Source: a virus
DNA: 64,000 nt
IMG/VR virus record: IMGVR_UViG_3300037189_025323
Location: 1-64,000 of that record
Direction: 5' to 3' (one strand)
The notes under the pieces were generated by a model that saw nothing but the letters and a program-made list of their open reading frames with translations, had not been told where the DNA came from and did no database searches. Below, piece after piece: positions 8,218 to 16,972 of this stretch. Positions within the stretch are counted from its first letter, which is position 1. Every line of letters starts with the position of its first letter. The position numbers and the translations under genes were made by a program.

Positions 8218-10716
8218 TTATTTACAAAGTACATCTGCCCATTGTTCTGATACCTGACGAATATCAAAACTATTCTTTACAGTCTTCCTCGCCTCAATCA
8301 ACATCCCCTTCCGTTTCTCCTTATCATCCAACAACTCCTTTAATGCATTATACCACTCATTGTCATTCACCAACATCCCATCAACACCATTCCTAATCAC
8401 CGAGTAAGGAACACGATTAGAAGCAATCGTAGGAACACCTATCACCGTGTTCTCTAAATATTTTAAATTACTATTATGTGAAATAAAACCAGACAATACA
8501 AACTCTTCCCCCTGCACTTGAATATCAACGGGAGTAATTTCATACGGTTTTATTGAAACTATTTCATCAGACAATTCCATTGATCTAAAAGAATTTGAAT
8601 GTTTTTTTGACGATATAATATTCAACTTTTCTTTTTTCCGCTTTGACTTAAACCCAATCTCTCTTCTGAAAACATCTACAGCATCTCTTGCCAACGTTAT
8701 GTTAAAATAAGTTCTCTTGCACGTCTGACAAGAATGCGTTCTTTCAAAGAATCGAGACTTAATTCCAAATACCAACAGCAACCTATGAATGTCCATTAAA
8801 AAATCTCGACTTTTTGAGACAACGCTAACCGCGCATTGATAGCTTGTCCCGTCTGCTTCAAAATATCCAGACAAAAATTCAGCAATCACTGCTTTTGGTG
8901 AACTCCAAATAACGTCAGGAACCTTAACAACGCGAATCGGTACTCCATTTTCTCTGTATCGCAATAAACCCAAGCTTTCAAAAAACCGAGCAAGATGAGA
9001 ATTTGAAACTCGGACCCCACGCCGTCTTGTCGGTGTTCCATCAAAGGTTACAATTGATTCTGTATGAGGTGAAAATCCAAATTTTCTGAAGTCCTCCATC
9101 AGGAGGTCTATCCAATCTTGATCTATCCCATCACATGATATTTGCATTGTAGTTGATTGCCCAACAGAGCCATCCCCTACATATGCACCAAGTATCCTTC
9201 CCCATCTTGGCGTTATTTCTATTTTAGGACCATCTTCCGCTTTCAAAAAGGCGTATGGGTCAGATGGTCCATATCCTTTAAACCCTAACTTTCTCTTTCT
9301 TCCACCCTTATTCATTCTACTATCCGAAGGCCATGGGCAGACTACATTCTCCTTAACCGCCGAATCCTCAAAACTCATATCAATTTTATCTCCAATAACA
9401 AAATCTTTCGCAATCTTCCATTCACCCTCTACAGACATCCTATGCTCTTGAGAAAGACGCAAACAATATCCATGTTTTGTTACAATCTCCAATCCTTCTT
9501 TCTTTGAATCTATAAATACACCCTCTACTTTTTTCCAACCATCCCTCCACACCTTCATGTCTTTTTTTACATTCCCAATCTCTATAATTCCACAATCAGT
9601 TGATACTCTCATTGATGAGTCAACACATTTCCCATTGTTAAACTGAATATTGGTCAAAGGACAAATCCCAACCTCAGCACGAACATACTTGATCATCTGA
9701 TAATAAGTCTCAGGCTCACTAAAACCCATGTGCTCAACCCGAAGATTCATCCCCGGATTCCGATTCACCATCTCCATTACCACAGGAGGAAGATAACCCA
9801 ACAACACCAGCCGAACCCTCTCATCTTCCTTCATTATACCCTCAATTGCCTGAATACATACATGCCAATCCTCAGCATGACTCGTCCCACCCTGCCAGAA
9901 AATCCGCTTATACCCATCCGGACTCCCACACTCCTTAACAGAAGTCATCCCAACCAAATCCAAAGCATTAGGAATAACCTCAACCTTCCCCTTCGGACCA
10001 AGACCAGCCTGAATCATATCCTTAAGGTAATCAGTCGAAACTGTAACCACGTCAGCCAGCTTCATCGTCTCCAAAGCAGCAAACTGTTGATCCTTCTTGA
10101 TAATCTTTGCCGCTGGATTGTCCACAGGAATATTAAAAATGTCATCGTCAATATCATACACAATCCGCTTACCAGCTTTCTTCAGCTTCTCTAAAATGTA
10201 ATAAGCATCCCATTCATGAAACTTCTGAACAAAAATAGTGTCATATTCCAACAATGATTTAAAATCAACCTGAGCAGAAGTAATGTCCGCATACCATCCA
10301 TCCCGCTCAATAAACCTTGCCGGAAGCCGCATCCTCCAAAAACCACAACCATCATTATCCGATAACATCACTATGCCCTTCTTCCCGGCTCTTGTATCAG
10401 TCTTACGAGCATACAAAGACTGAGCCATACCAATCACCTTCAATACCTCAGTAGGAGAATTTAAACAACAAGACCCTCCATTCAAATCAATGTAATTCCC
10501 CTTAATCTCTTGAGAAATCTCATTGGCTAATTCAAAATCAGCAACGTGAATCTTAATAGAATCCCCGTTCAAAATAACATTAACAGCATCCTTATTCCTG
10601 CACCAATTTTTAAAATAAACAGCACCATATACCAACATGGTAGCTATTTTCGGAATCTCATTCTTCCGACTCTCAGCACTCATTACGGCAACACCATCGC
10701 CAATATTAATATCCAT
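8218..10716 (-). CDS. GT-B glycosyltransferase interrupted by an intein
   Basis: The frame opens at 10722, but the ATG at 10716 has GGGGAG eight bases upstream, so I take that; the precursor is 832 residues and the spliced protein about 447. The extein has an N-terminal region of unknown role and then a family 1/4-like GT-B fold: CGFWRMRLP, VYDIDDD, and the donor-site motif K-S-N-L-K-Y-L-E followed by GVPTIAS, where the Glu normally contacts the nucleotide-sugar. That donor motif is exactly where the intein sits. The enzyme should transfer a sugar from a nucleotide donor. Its gene overlaps the end of another glycosyltransferase gene upstream. Confidence 0.9.
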   Translation of the reverse strand: MDINIGDGVAVMSAESRKNEIPKIATMLVYGAVYFKNWCRNKDAVNVILNGDSIKIHVADFELANEISQEIKGNYIDLNGGSCCLNSPTEVLKVIGMAQSLYARKTDTRAGKKGIVMLSDNDGCGFWRMRLPARFIERDGWYADITSAQVDFKSLLEYDTIFVQKFHEWDAYYILEKLKKAGKRIVYDIDDDIFNIPVDNPAAKIIKKDQQFAALETMKLADVVTVSTDYLKDMIQAGLGPKGKVEVIPNALDLVGMTSVKECGSPDGYKRIFWQGGTSHAEDWHVCIQAIEGIMKEDERVRLVLLGYLPPVVMEMVNRNPGMNLRVEHMGFSEPETYYQMIKYVRAEVGICPLTNIQFNNGKCVDSSMRVSTDCGIIEIGNVKKDMKVWRDGWKKVEGVFIDSKKEGLEIVTKHGYCLRLSQEHRMSVEGEWKIAKDFVIGDKIDMSFEDSAVKENVVCPWPSDSRMNKGGRKRKLGFKGYGPSDPYAFLKAEDGPKIEITPRWGRILGAYVGDGSVGQSTTMQISCDGIDQDWIDLLMEDFRKFGFSPHTESIVTFDGTPTRRRGVRVSNSHLARFFESLGLLRYRENGVPIRVVKVPDVIWSSPKAVIAEFLSGYFEADGTSYQCAVSVVSKSRDFLMDIHRLLLVFGIKSRFFERTHSCQTCKRTYFNITLARDAVDVFRREIGFKSKRKKEKLNIISSKKHSNSFRSMELSDEIVSIKPYEITPVDIQVQGEEFVLSGFISHNSNLKYLENTVIGVPTIASNRVPYSVIRNGVDGMLVNDNEWYNALKELLDDKEKRKGMLIEARKTVKNSFDIRQVSEQWADVLCK
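8473..9627 (-). mobile_element. Intein with LAGLIDADG endonuclease in a glycosyltransferase
   Basis: The intein is 385 residues. It begins with Cys (CVDSSMRVST) after FNNGK and ends with the canonical GFISHN before Ser, the first C-extein residue. Two LAGLIDADG motifs are visible, ILGAYVGDGS and FLSGYFEADGTSY, both keeping the acidic catalytic residue. Splicing restores FNNGK-SNLKYLE, the conserved sugar-donor motif of GT-B enzymes. All splice residues (Cys1, a block-B-like SQEHRM, His-Asn, Ser+1) are present, so it should be active. Confidence 0.93.
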
Positions 10717-10718
10717 TA

Positions 10719-13004
10719 TCATTTCTCCCCTTGATCAATCACAATCCTCATGGCAACAGGAGGAACCACCCTTGCCCCAACCTTAGCAATCCCAAATTTC
10801 TTATCCTCACAAGTCCTAAAAGTAATATTCGTTCCAACGTCCCTATGGATAATAACAAAACTTAAGGAATCACCCTCTTCAACCTTAATCGGGTCAAACA
10901 CCATCTTCCACCAAGTATTATCCTTCATCCCATGAGCAGAAATCTTCCCCTCTCTTACCTTCTCATTGTTTACATAAACCCGATAATCAGCACTATTCCT
11001 GACAAACTTCTGATAGGTTGCACCCAAAACATGCAACTCAGAAACTAAACCAAAAGGACAAGATGATAATTCCATCTTGAACTCAGCCAAAGGATAAATA
11101 GGACCAACAATCCCATCATCCGAAACTGACAAATTCCCTAAAACCCAATTAAATACTTTCTCAACAACAGTCTCTTTCACTGAATCAACAACGTCTTCCA
11201 TCTCTTCCTTAAAATCCACATCTGGTTTAGCACTCTCGACAACCCGACTCTTTACTGAAGTCAACTCAGCAAGCAATTCCTTTGCTATCTTTGATTCGTC
11301 ATATTCCCTTTCAATATCATCAAGAACGCTTTTACTCATATCCTTTAACAAATCTCTTTGTTGAAAAAGTAATAAAGTTTTTTCAACAAATTCTTCAGGA
11401 GTATTGGCAAACAAACCAGTAACGCCATCTTTAACAACATCAACAAAAGGTTGAATCTTCGTTACAATTAATGGAGTCCCAAGAGCACCAGCCTCAATAT
11501 ATTTAAGCTCAGACTTACACCTGAAAAACTCATCATCATCCTTCACGGGATTAATAACCACGTCCAACCCCAACTCCCGATATTTTGAATATAACCCCTT
11601 CCAATCTTCTAGCTCAAAATAATCCAACTCCTCAACCTTAATATTCTTTAACTTCCCAAGCCTATGCTTACCAAAACAAACAAACCTTACCTTCTCTTTA
11701 TTCAATGCCTTGTCCAAAAACTTCAAATAATCCCTTACAAAAAAATCCATCTCGTGTCTGTTAATACCAGTAAGCCACCCAATCACAAACTCATCAGATT
11801 TCGCAACCACACCATTAATAAATAAATCTTTCGCCTCTTTCCCTAAAAAATTCTTCCTGTAAATCTTCCTCTTGTTATCAGGAATTTTACTCAAGAGATA
11901 TTTACTCGGAGAAATAACCCCATCACACTCATCAATAAATAACTTTATTAAACCATTATCTTCTTCAATTATCTTGCAATCCGGCTGAAATATATAATCA
12001 TCAATGGAATAAAAAACGCTCTTACCTTCAGTCTTTAATTCTCTTAGCAAATTCAAAGAAGACTGATCATTTGTTCTATAAAAAATAACAGTATCAGAAT
12101 CCCTACAAACAGACTTCCCTTCTTCCGTTCTCACGTCAACAACAGAGACATTAATACCCTCTTCTTTTAATGCATTGGCAATATAAATAATATTCCAACG
12201 AGTTAAAACAGCATCATGTTCCGTAAAAGCAAAAACTAATTTATTCATCTTCTTCATCTCGCCTTTAAGCCTAACTGCCCTTTTGCCTCTTTGAATCAAC
12301 CTGATCTTTCTCAAATCATCAACAGAAAGTGCAACTGTAGATCCTATACTGTCTCCCTGTGAATGAAAACACTTCCCAATTACCCTCTCAAGACGAACTA
12401 CCTTAAATTGAGACCCAATTCTTACCCATAAGTCCCAATCACAAAGCCTTCTTAATAAAGGAGACTCATCATAACCACCTACACAATTTATTACATCTCT
12501 CTTCAAAATCACGGACAAATTACATAAATAATTCCCCTCATCCTTTAATTTCTCATAATTCCATGGCTCACCAAAACCTTCAACAGTAACTCCACTCCCT
12601 GTATTTATAAAATCAGCTAACCCATAAACCATCCCAACACTGTTATCTTTCCTAATCTCATCATAAAGATCCTGAACGCAATTCGGCAACCACATGTCAT
12701 CATCAAACATAAACAAGAAATAATTAGACTTCGCTAACTTCATCCCGTCATTATACCGAACAGCAGGCTTCCCCGAATTCTTCTCATGTCTTATATACCG
12801 AACCCTCTCATCCTGCTCCGCATACTCCCTGCAAATCCCCTCAGTCCCATCTTTCGATGCATCATCTATCAATATCAATTCCAAATCCCTGAACGTCTGA
12901 TTCAAAATGGAATCAATCGCTCTACATAAAAGATTAGAACAATGCTTGTCGCCATGATTCCGACTATATGTAGATAAAATAACTGAAACTTTTGGATAAT
13001 TCAT
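10719..13004 (-). CDS. Two-domain glycosyltransferase (GT2 + GT-B) with C-terminal beta domain
   Basis: Residues 1 to about 230 form a family 2 GT-A domain: VSVILSTYSRN, LILIDDASKDGT and the metal-binding Asp triplet at 101-103. Residues about 250-600 form a GT-B domain of the family 1/4 type, with SPSKYLLSKI and a donor motif K-S-E-L-K-Y-I-E-A-G-A-L-G-T-P. The last 150 residues look like an all-beta domain, perhaps for carbohydrate binding. Two transferase domains in one chain suggest two successive sugar transfers, as in some polysaccharide synthases. Neighbours on both sides are sugar-related genes. No signal peptide or membrane span, so it acts in the cytoplasm. Confidence 0.9.
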   Translation of the reverse strand: MNYPKVSVILSTYSRNHGDKHCSNLLCRAIDSILNQTFRDLELILIDDASKDGTEGICREYAEQDERVRYIRHEKNSGKPAVRYNDGMKLAKSNYFLFMFDDDMWLPNCVQDLYDEIRKDNSVGMVYGLADFINTGSGVTVEGFGEPWNYEKLKDEGNYLCNLSVILKRDVINCVGGYDESPLLRRLCDWDLWVRIGSQFKVVRLERVIGKCFHSQGDSIGSTVALSVDDLRKIRLIQRGKRAVRLKGEMKKMNKLVFAFTEHDAVLTRWNIIYIANALKEEGINVSVVDVRTEEGKSVCRDSDTVIFYRTNDQSSLNLLRELKTEGKSVFYSIDDYIFQPDCKIIEEDNGLIKLFIDECDGVISPSKYLLSKIPDNKRKIYRKNFLGKEAKDLFINGVVAKSDEFVIGWLTGINRHEMDFFVRDYLKFLDKALNKEKVRFVCFGKHRLGKLKNIKVEELDYFELEDWKGLYSKYRELGLDVVINPVKDDDEFFRCKSELKYIEAGALGTPLIVTKIQPFVDVVKDGVTGLFANTPEEFVEKTLLLFQQRDLLKDMSKSVLDDIEREYDESKIAKELLAELTSVKSRVVESAKPDVDFKEEMEDVVDSVKETVVEKVFNWVLGNLSVSDDGIVGPIYPLAEFKMELSSCPFGLVSELHVLGATYQKFVRNSADYRVYVNNEKVREGKISAHGMKDNTWWKMVFDPIKVEEGDSLSFVIIHRDVGTNITFRTCEDKKFGIAKVGARVVPPVAMRIVIDQGEK

Positions 13005-13459
13005 TTTATATACTCGAAGAGCAATTCACTGCCCTTCTGCTCCTTCTCTATAAAACCATGTTTCTTATATAAACCAATCGCCCTGTCATTCCCTATATGT
13101 ACATAAAGAATTATCTTTTTCTCTGGCATGATCCCCTGAATAATCTTAACTAATTCACCCACCATAAAACTACCATAACCATTCCCTTGATAATCAGGAT
13201 GAATTACAAACCCAACCTCTATCGTATCCTTGTCAAAAAAATCATAAGCATGACAATATCCAACACGAATATCCCCATCAAATAAAATAAACATCCTCCT
13301 GTAATTCGGTACATTCTTTAATAACCATTCAGTGTGTACCTCAATAGAAACAGGAGGATTCCCAAACAAATACTTAATTATCTCAGGATGAGTCCTCGTC
13401 TCAAAAAGAAACCTAATATCATCCACAGTCCCAATGTTTATCTGATTTAATCTCAACAT
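13001..13459 (-). CDS. GNAT-family N-acetyltransferase
   Basis: I start it at the ATG at 13459 (152 residues); the longer frame begins with TTG and lacks a ribosome binding site. The GNAT core is clear: V-G-Y-C-H-A-Y, IEVGFVIHPDYQGNGYGS with the acetyl-CoA loop Q-G-N-G-Y-G, and the late AIGLYKKHGF motif. Such enzymes move an acetyl group from acetyl-CoA to an amine. Next to a DegT-type sugar aminotransferase, the likely substrate is an amino sugar nucleotide, as with PseH/WecD-like enzymes, but this is inferred from context. It overlaps the end of the aminotransferase gene by seven bases. Confidence 0.88.
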   Translation of the reverse strand: MLRLNQINIGTVDDIRFLFETRTHPEIIKYLFGNPPVSIEVHTEWLLKNVPNYRRMFILFDGDIRVGYCHAYDFFDKDTIEVGFVIHPDYQGNGYGSFMVGELVKIIQGIMPEKKIILYVHIGNDRAIGLYKKHGFIEKEQKGSELLFEYIK

Positions 13460-14580
13460 GATTTTACCATTAAACAAATTTCAGCAACATCAGAACAACT
13501 CAAACCAAGATGATTCGGTAAACTAATTATATGCCTACTCTTCTCCTCAATATTCTTACACAACGAATGATCATATTCACTAAAAACAGGAAATTTGTAA
13601 TTCGGTAAATAATGAACCCCAGGAGCAACGCCATTTACTTTCAATGCCCCGATCATCTTGTCCCTATCCGATACACAAGCAACTAATAAATGATGAGAAC
13701 TCCCATTCTCATGCTCAACCAACATCCCTTCCCCTAATCTTTCCTTATATCTCTCATATAACCAAACCCGATAAGCATTGTCTCTATCTAACTGATCCAA
13801 CTGCACAAGCCCGATAGCAGCAGCAATGTCATTTCCATTGTATTTCCACCCCAACTCTGATACGTCATAAGACCATTTATAAAGCTCATTGATGCTCCCC
13901 TCCGTCCTCGCATACGTACTCTTGTCTATCCCTAGCCAGGATAGCTTCCTAGCCCGATTCTCCATGCCCCTATCAGGTACACTTAACATCCCACCATCCA
14001 TGATCGGCATGTTCTTTACACTATGAAAACTAAAAGCTGCAATCGTATCAACCCGAGATCCAACCCTATCCCCATTCTGGTAAAATGCCCCAGCAGCATG
14101 AGCACAATCCTCAATAACTGGAATCCCCTTCCCTTTAGCATATTCCATCATCTTATAAAAATCAGAAGAAACGTTTCCTCCATAATGAACCCAGATCACA
14201 GCCTTCGCCTTCTTCTTCTCAATCGCATACCTTACACTCTCGTAACTTAAACTTAAATCATTACCACAATCACAAAAAATCGGACGCAAACCCTCATACA
14301 CAATCGCCGCATTCGTAGAAACAAATGTTAATGGTGTAGTAGCAACACCGTCCCCACTCTTTAAATCCAATAACCTAACCGCAATATGTAAAGCAGCAGT
14401 AGCAGAACTTACAAAAATACTCTGATTGCATTTCCTTCCAGTAAACTCATCCCATTTCTTCTCAAACTCACTACACTTCGGACCCTGACCAGTCCAACCT
14501 GACTCCAATACCGAACGAATAGACTTAAGACAAGACTCAACATCATATTTCGGCTGGAAAAGCTGAATTACCTTAGACAT
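13453..14580 (-). CDS. DegT/DnrJ/EryC1/StrS-family sugar aminotransferase
   Basis: The ATG at 14580 has GAGGGG seven bases upstream, giving 375 residues. Family landmarks are present: SGWTGQGPK near the N-terminus, the phosphate-binding SSATAALH, the cofactor-stacking VIEDCAHAAGA, and the PLP-binding lysine in SFHSVKNMPIMDGG (about residue 189). The enzyme should transaminate a keto sugar on a nucleotide to an amino sugar. With the GNAT gene that follows it could make an N-acetylated amino sugar for the many glycosyltransferases nearby. A shorter-lived alternative, a non-sugar DegT substrate, cannot be excluded. Confidence 0.92.
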   Translation of the reverse strand: MSKVIQLFQPKYDVESCLKSIRSVLESGWTGQGPKCSEFEKKWDEFTGRKCNQSIFVSSATAALHIAVRLLDLKSGDGVATTPLTFVSTNAAIVYEGLRPIFCDCGNDLSLSYESVRYAIEKKKAKAVIWVHYGGNVSSDFYKMMEYAKGKGIPVIEDCAHAAGAFYQNGDRVGSRVDTIAAFSFHSVKNMPIMDGGMLSVPDRGMENRARKLSWLGIDKSTYARTEGSINELYKWSYDVSELGWKYNGNDIAAAIGLVQLDQLDRDNAYRVWLYERYKERLGEGMLVEHENGSSHHLLVACVSDRDKMIGALKVNGVAPGVHYLPNYKFPVFSEYDHSLCKNIEEKSRHIISLPNHLGLSCSDVAEICLMVKSC

Positions 14581-14591
14581 ATAAAAACCCC

Positions 14592-14870
14592 TCAAATCAT
14601 TTTATTGTCCATCATATACGCAATGATAGCCCCAGCCTCTTCTAATAACTTCCCATCATGTGTCATCAACAACGGTGCATACTTATCAACTAAACCATAT
14701 CTATCAAGTAAATCTCTTCCACCATCAACTGTTAATGTATTAAATACAAAAAGCCTCTGTCCATCTTTTCCAAAAAATTTATCAGACTCAATTAAACCCC
14801 AATTCAAATGAGCCTTGATCGTGGCACAAGAAGGACAATTCTTAACCAGAAATAACCGGTCCACTTTCAT
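14592..14870 (-). CDS. Glutaredoxin/thioredoxin-like protein
   Basis: The 92-residue protein begins with a beta strand then K-N-C-P-S-C-A-T-I-K, the active-site C-x2-C of a thioredoxin fold at residues 12-15. A later APLLMTHDGKLLEEAG resembles the T-V-P/cis-loop region, although the usual cis-Pro preceded by Val is replaced by A-P. It may reduce the class II ribonucleotide reductase or other thiols. GGAG lies seven bases before the ATG. Its first 29 bases overlap the gene upstream. Confidence 0.82.
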   Translation of the reverse strand: MKVDRLFLVKNCPSCATIKAHLNWGLIESDKFFGKDGQRLFVFNTLTVDGGRDLLDRYGLVDKYAPLLMTHDGKLLEEAGAIIAYMMDNKMI

Positions 14871-15072
14871 CTACTAACTCCTTCTTCACATAATTTCGAC
14901 ATAATTGCCGTCTGCAATATATATCAGCCTGTAATTCCCTCATGCCTTCTAAACAGGAAATCACATAAAACCGCTTCATTACCCCACAACAACCCTTAAC
15001 CTTATCCCTTACAACACTCCCGTAATTCTTACACTCAACCTCACCCTTATATAAAGTATCTATCACTTCCAT
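14842..15072 (-). CDS. Small cysteine-rich protein of unknown function (76 aa)
   Basis: Six to seven cysteines (around residues 14, 28, 29, 40, 53 and 58) suggest metal binding or redox activity, but the spacing does not match a zinc ribbon I know. The ATG overlaps the stop of the gene upstream (ATGGAAGTGA) and its 3' end overlaps the glutaredoxin-like gene, so the three are translationally linked. It could be a partner of the glutaredoxin. No stronger claim is possible. Confidence 0.6.
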   Translation of the reverse strand: MEVIDTLYKGEVECKNYGSVVRDKVKGCCGVMKRFYVISCLEGMRELQADIYCRRQLCRNYVKKELVDESGPVISG

Positions 15073-15404
15073 GAAATGTCTTTCTTTATTACCTTCTTCA
15101 ATTTCTCATTCAAAACTTTATGATCCATAAAAGCATGCTTTAAAATGCAACCCTTAAATGCCTTACTAAACTCTGCCATCTCTTTTAACTCAGGAAACTC
15201 CTTCAATGACTCAGCACTTTTAGTCGAACCTTTTATCGCCTCTAAAAAAACATTCACAGCATTATTATATTTCTTCGATTCTTCAAAAAACTTCAATACA
15301 CTTGATTCTAGTTTTATGCTCTTAACCTCATCCTGCAACCCCAATGAATCATCTAACTTACTCTCAACCTTTGTCGATAAACGAGAATCTTTTAACGAAT
15401 TCAA
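15063..15404 (-). CDS. Small helical protein of unknown function, TTG start
   Basis: No ATG is available near the N-terminus. Two TTG codons lie at 15410 and 15404; AAGGG ends nine bases before the second and only three before the first, so I choose 15404 (113 residues). The protein is Lys/Glu/Ser-rich and helical, probably a coiled coil. It is not recognised. It is placed tightly between the 2H phosphoesterase gene and the cysteine-rich gene. Confidence 0.6.
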   Translation of the reverse strand: MNSLKDSRLSTKVESKLDDSLGLQDEVKSIKLESSVLKFFEESKKYNNAVNVFLEAIKGSTKSAESLKEFPELKEMAEFSKAFKGCILKHAFMDHKVLNEKLKKVIKKDISWK

Positions 15405-15422
15405 AGACAACCACCCTTACGT

Positions 15423-16010
15423 TTAATTGCAAATCTTCTCAACTACTCTATTAAATTTCGCAACCTTTAATGAATCACTCCCCCAACCACATAAATCAAT
15501 ATAAGTCCTATCCCCATAGGAAGTAGAAAAAATCATCGTGTCAAACAAAATCTCAACACCACGAAAAACATTACACATATATCTCTCATAATAATGTGGA
15601 TCATCTTCCCGCTGATTCAAATAAGCTATCGTGATATGAGGCTTAAACCCTTGATAAAAATCAGTATGCTTTAACTTTGAACACACTACCTTGTACATCT
15701 CTTCTAACTTAGAACTCTCAATGTCAATCTTTAATACAATATAATCAGCATTGTTAAATACAGTAACCCCACCCAATACAGCCGGTATCATATCAAAACC
15801 CTTCAACACACCCCTTACCTCATCCGGATTACTTGTGTGCAACCCATATTTTACAGTACAATGAATCTCATCACTTCTACCATGCTCTTCGTCATCTAGT
15901 AAATAAATATCATCATCAGGTATCGCAAAAGAAAAAGCACTTACCCTTGCAGCTATATGCTCAGGTACCAATGCCATCAAACAACTATGACTATATGCTG
16001 TGAAATCCAT
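15423..16010 (-). CDS. 2H phosphoesterase (ligT/CPDase-like; possible anti-CBASS)
   Basis: The 195-residue protein has both signature motifs of the 2H superfamily: I-H-C-T at 49-52 and P-H-I-T-I at 124-128, each giving H-x-T. Members open or join cyclic phosphodiesters, for example 2',3'-cyclic RNA ends. Phage 2H enzymes such as T4 Acb1 cleave cyclic oligonucleotide signals of CBASS defence, and spacing between the two motifs here (75 residues) is in the range of that group. The substrate cannot be decided from sequence alone. AAGGGTG precedes the ATG. It lies in a run of small unknown genes, a common setting for phage counter-defence. Confidence 0.82.
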   Translation of the reverse strand: MDFTAYSHSCLMALVPEHIAARVSAFSFAIPDDDIYLLDDEEHGRSDEIHCTVKYGLHTSNPDEVRGVLKGFDMIPAVLGGVTVFNNADYIVLKIDIESSKLEEMYKVVCSKLKHTDFYQGFKPHITIAYLNQREDDPHYYERYMCNVFRGVEILFDTMIFSTSYGDRTYIDLCGWGSDSLKVAKFNRVVEKICN

Positions 16011-16013
16011 TAC

Positions 16014-16532
16014 TCACCCTTCAAGCAAAGAAGAAATACGCCTAATCTCTGAAAACACCATCTTGTCATTATACCCAAAATCAGCAACTCTATCTACTAA
16101 ACTCGCCCATACCGTAATAACTCTTGCCTCAGCAGGATTACTCTTCGTATCAAAATCAACTACCATCGTCCCAGTCCCAGGCTCCTTAAACTGCACCTTC
16201 TTATGCTCAGGTACCCTTAAGTGATCTTTCAGTCTCTCTACTATCGTCTGATTAACCTTCTCAGGAGATACATCCCTCAACTCACTCCGGTACTCAGCAT
16301 GAGAACTCCAATCAATCTCTACATCCCTCTTCTTCGATAAAGGAAGCTCATCGCCATAATCAACATCCCTATACAAAACCTCTGAATCCCTTAAACTCAA
16401 ATCCTTCCTGTCATCTTTCGTTTCATTATAATCAATTACTTTCTCCTTCATCTCATCACGCATCGTAGGATTGCGAATAGTAGTGTCTATCCGCTTTAAT
16501 ACATCCTCTACCCTTGATCTTATCCTTCTCAT
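16014..16532 (-). CDS. Unknown protein with a toxin-like (DUF4258-like) C-terminal part
   Basis: The 172-residue protein has a charged N-terminal half and a C-terminal part in which S-H-A-E-Y-R-S-E-L-R is followed by V-S-P-E-K-V, then a strand with GTMVVDF and another with ARVITVWA. This order (H-x2-R, short helix, paired strands ending V-I-T-V) recalls small RNase or DUF4258-type folds. The catalytic potential is uncertain. GAGG lies about ten bases before the ATG. Confidence 0.55.
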   Translation of the reverse strand: MRRIRSRVEDVLKRIDTTIRNPTMRDEMKEKVIDYNETKDDRKDLSLRDSEVLYRDVDYGDELPLSKKRDVEIDWSSHAEYRSELRDVSPEKVNQTIVERLKDHLRVPEHKKVQFKEPGTGTMVVDFDTKSNPAEARVITVWASLVDRVADFGYNDKMVFSEIRRISSLLEG

Positions 16533-16539
16533 ATTCTTA

Positions 16540-16962
16540 TTACCTCATCCTTCGGCTTTTTAAAACAGGAACAATTCTAGCTAATATGTTTAAACCGCCT
16601 ACTCTTTTCATCGGAGGACAACTATCACAAGCAATTTTCTTCGTAACATAACTTATCCCTAACCCGGACATCTCATGATAACCAGAAGCTAAAGCATCAT
16701 CGGCTAATTCCATTACCTCATCACATAACCATTTCTCAATCCCACTCAACTCCTGACCATTCCTATCAACAGCATCCTTAAACCCTATTATATCCATCCA
16801 TTCCCCAACGTCCTCATACCCTAAATAATCTAAAACATTGCCCCAAACCTCTTTTAGCTCGTTCTCAGATAAAGGAACACCAGTCCCATCAATCAATCTC
16901 TCTACCTGACACACAGGAGCTAACTCCATTGCCAATCTCATCGCTATCTTATTAGAGTTCAT
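16540..16962 (-). CDS. Protein of unknown function (140 aa)
   Basis: The ATG at 16962 is preceded by TAGGAA and a seven-base spacer; the longer frame to 16986 starts at TTG inside the gene upstream. The protein has an acidic helical middle and a basic C-terminus ending in R-R-M-R. A C-x2-C pair lies in A-C-D-S-C-P-P. I do not recognise a family. The same K-x-A-C-D-x-A/C pattern of short helices appears in the next gene upstream, but the likeness is weak. Confidence 0.6.
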   Translation of the reverse strand: MNSNKIAMRLAMELAPVCQVERLIDGTGVPLSENELKEVWGNVLDYLGYEDVGEWMDIIGFKDAVDRNGQELSGIEKWLCDEVMELADDALASGYHEMSGLGISYVTKKIACDSCPPMKRVGGLNILARIVPVLKSRRMR

Positions 16963-16972
16963 AAAAAAATTC

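Noticed and set aside
8340-16075. Further GGTATAAT boxes inside genes (for example near 8348, 12755 and 16065)
   Set aside because: They lie within coding sequence, often as codons for Trp-Tyr-Asn or Tyr-Asn, so they are not counted as promoters.
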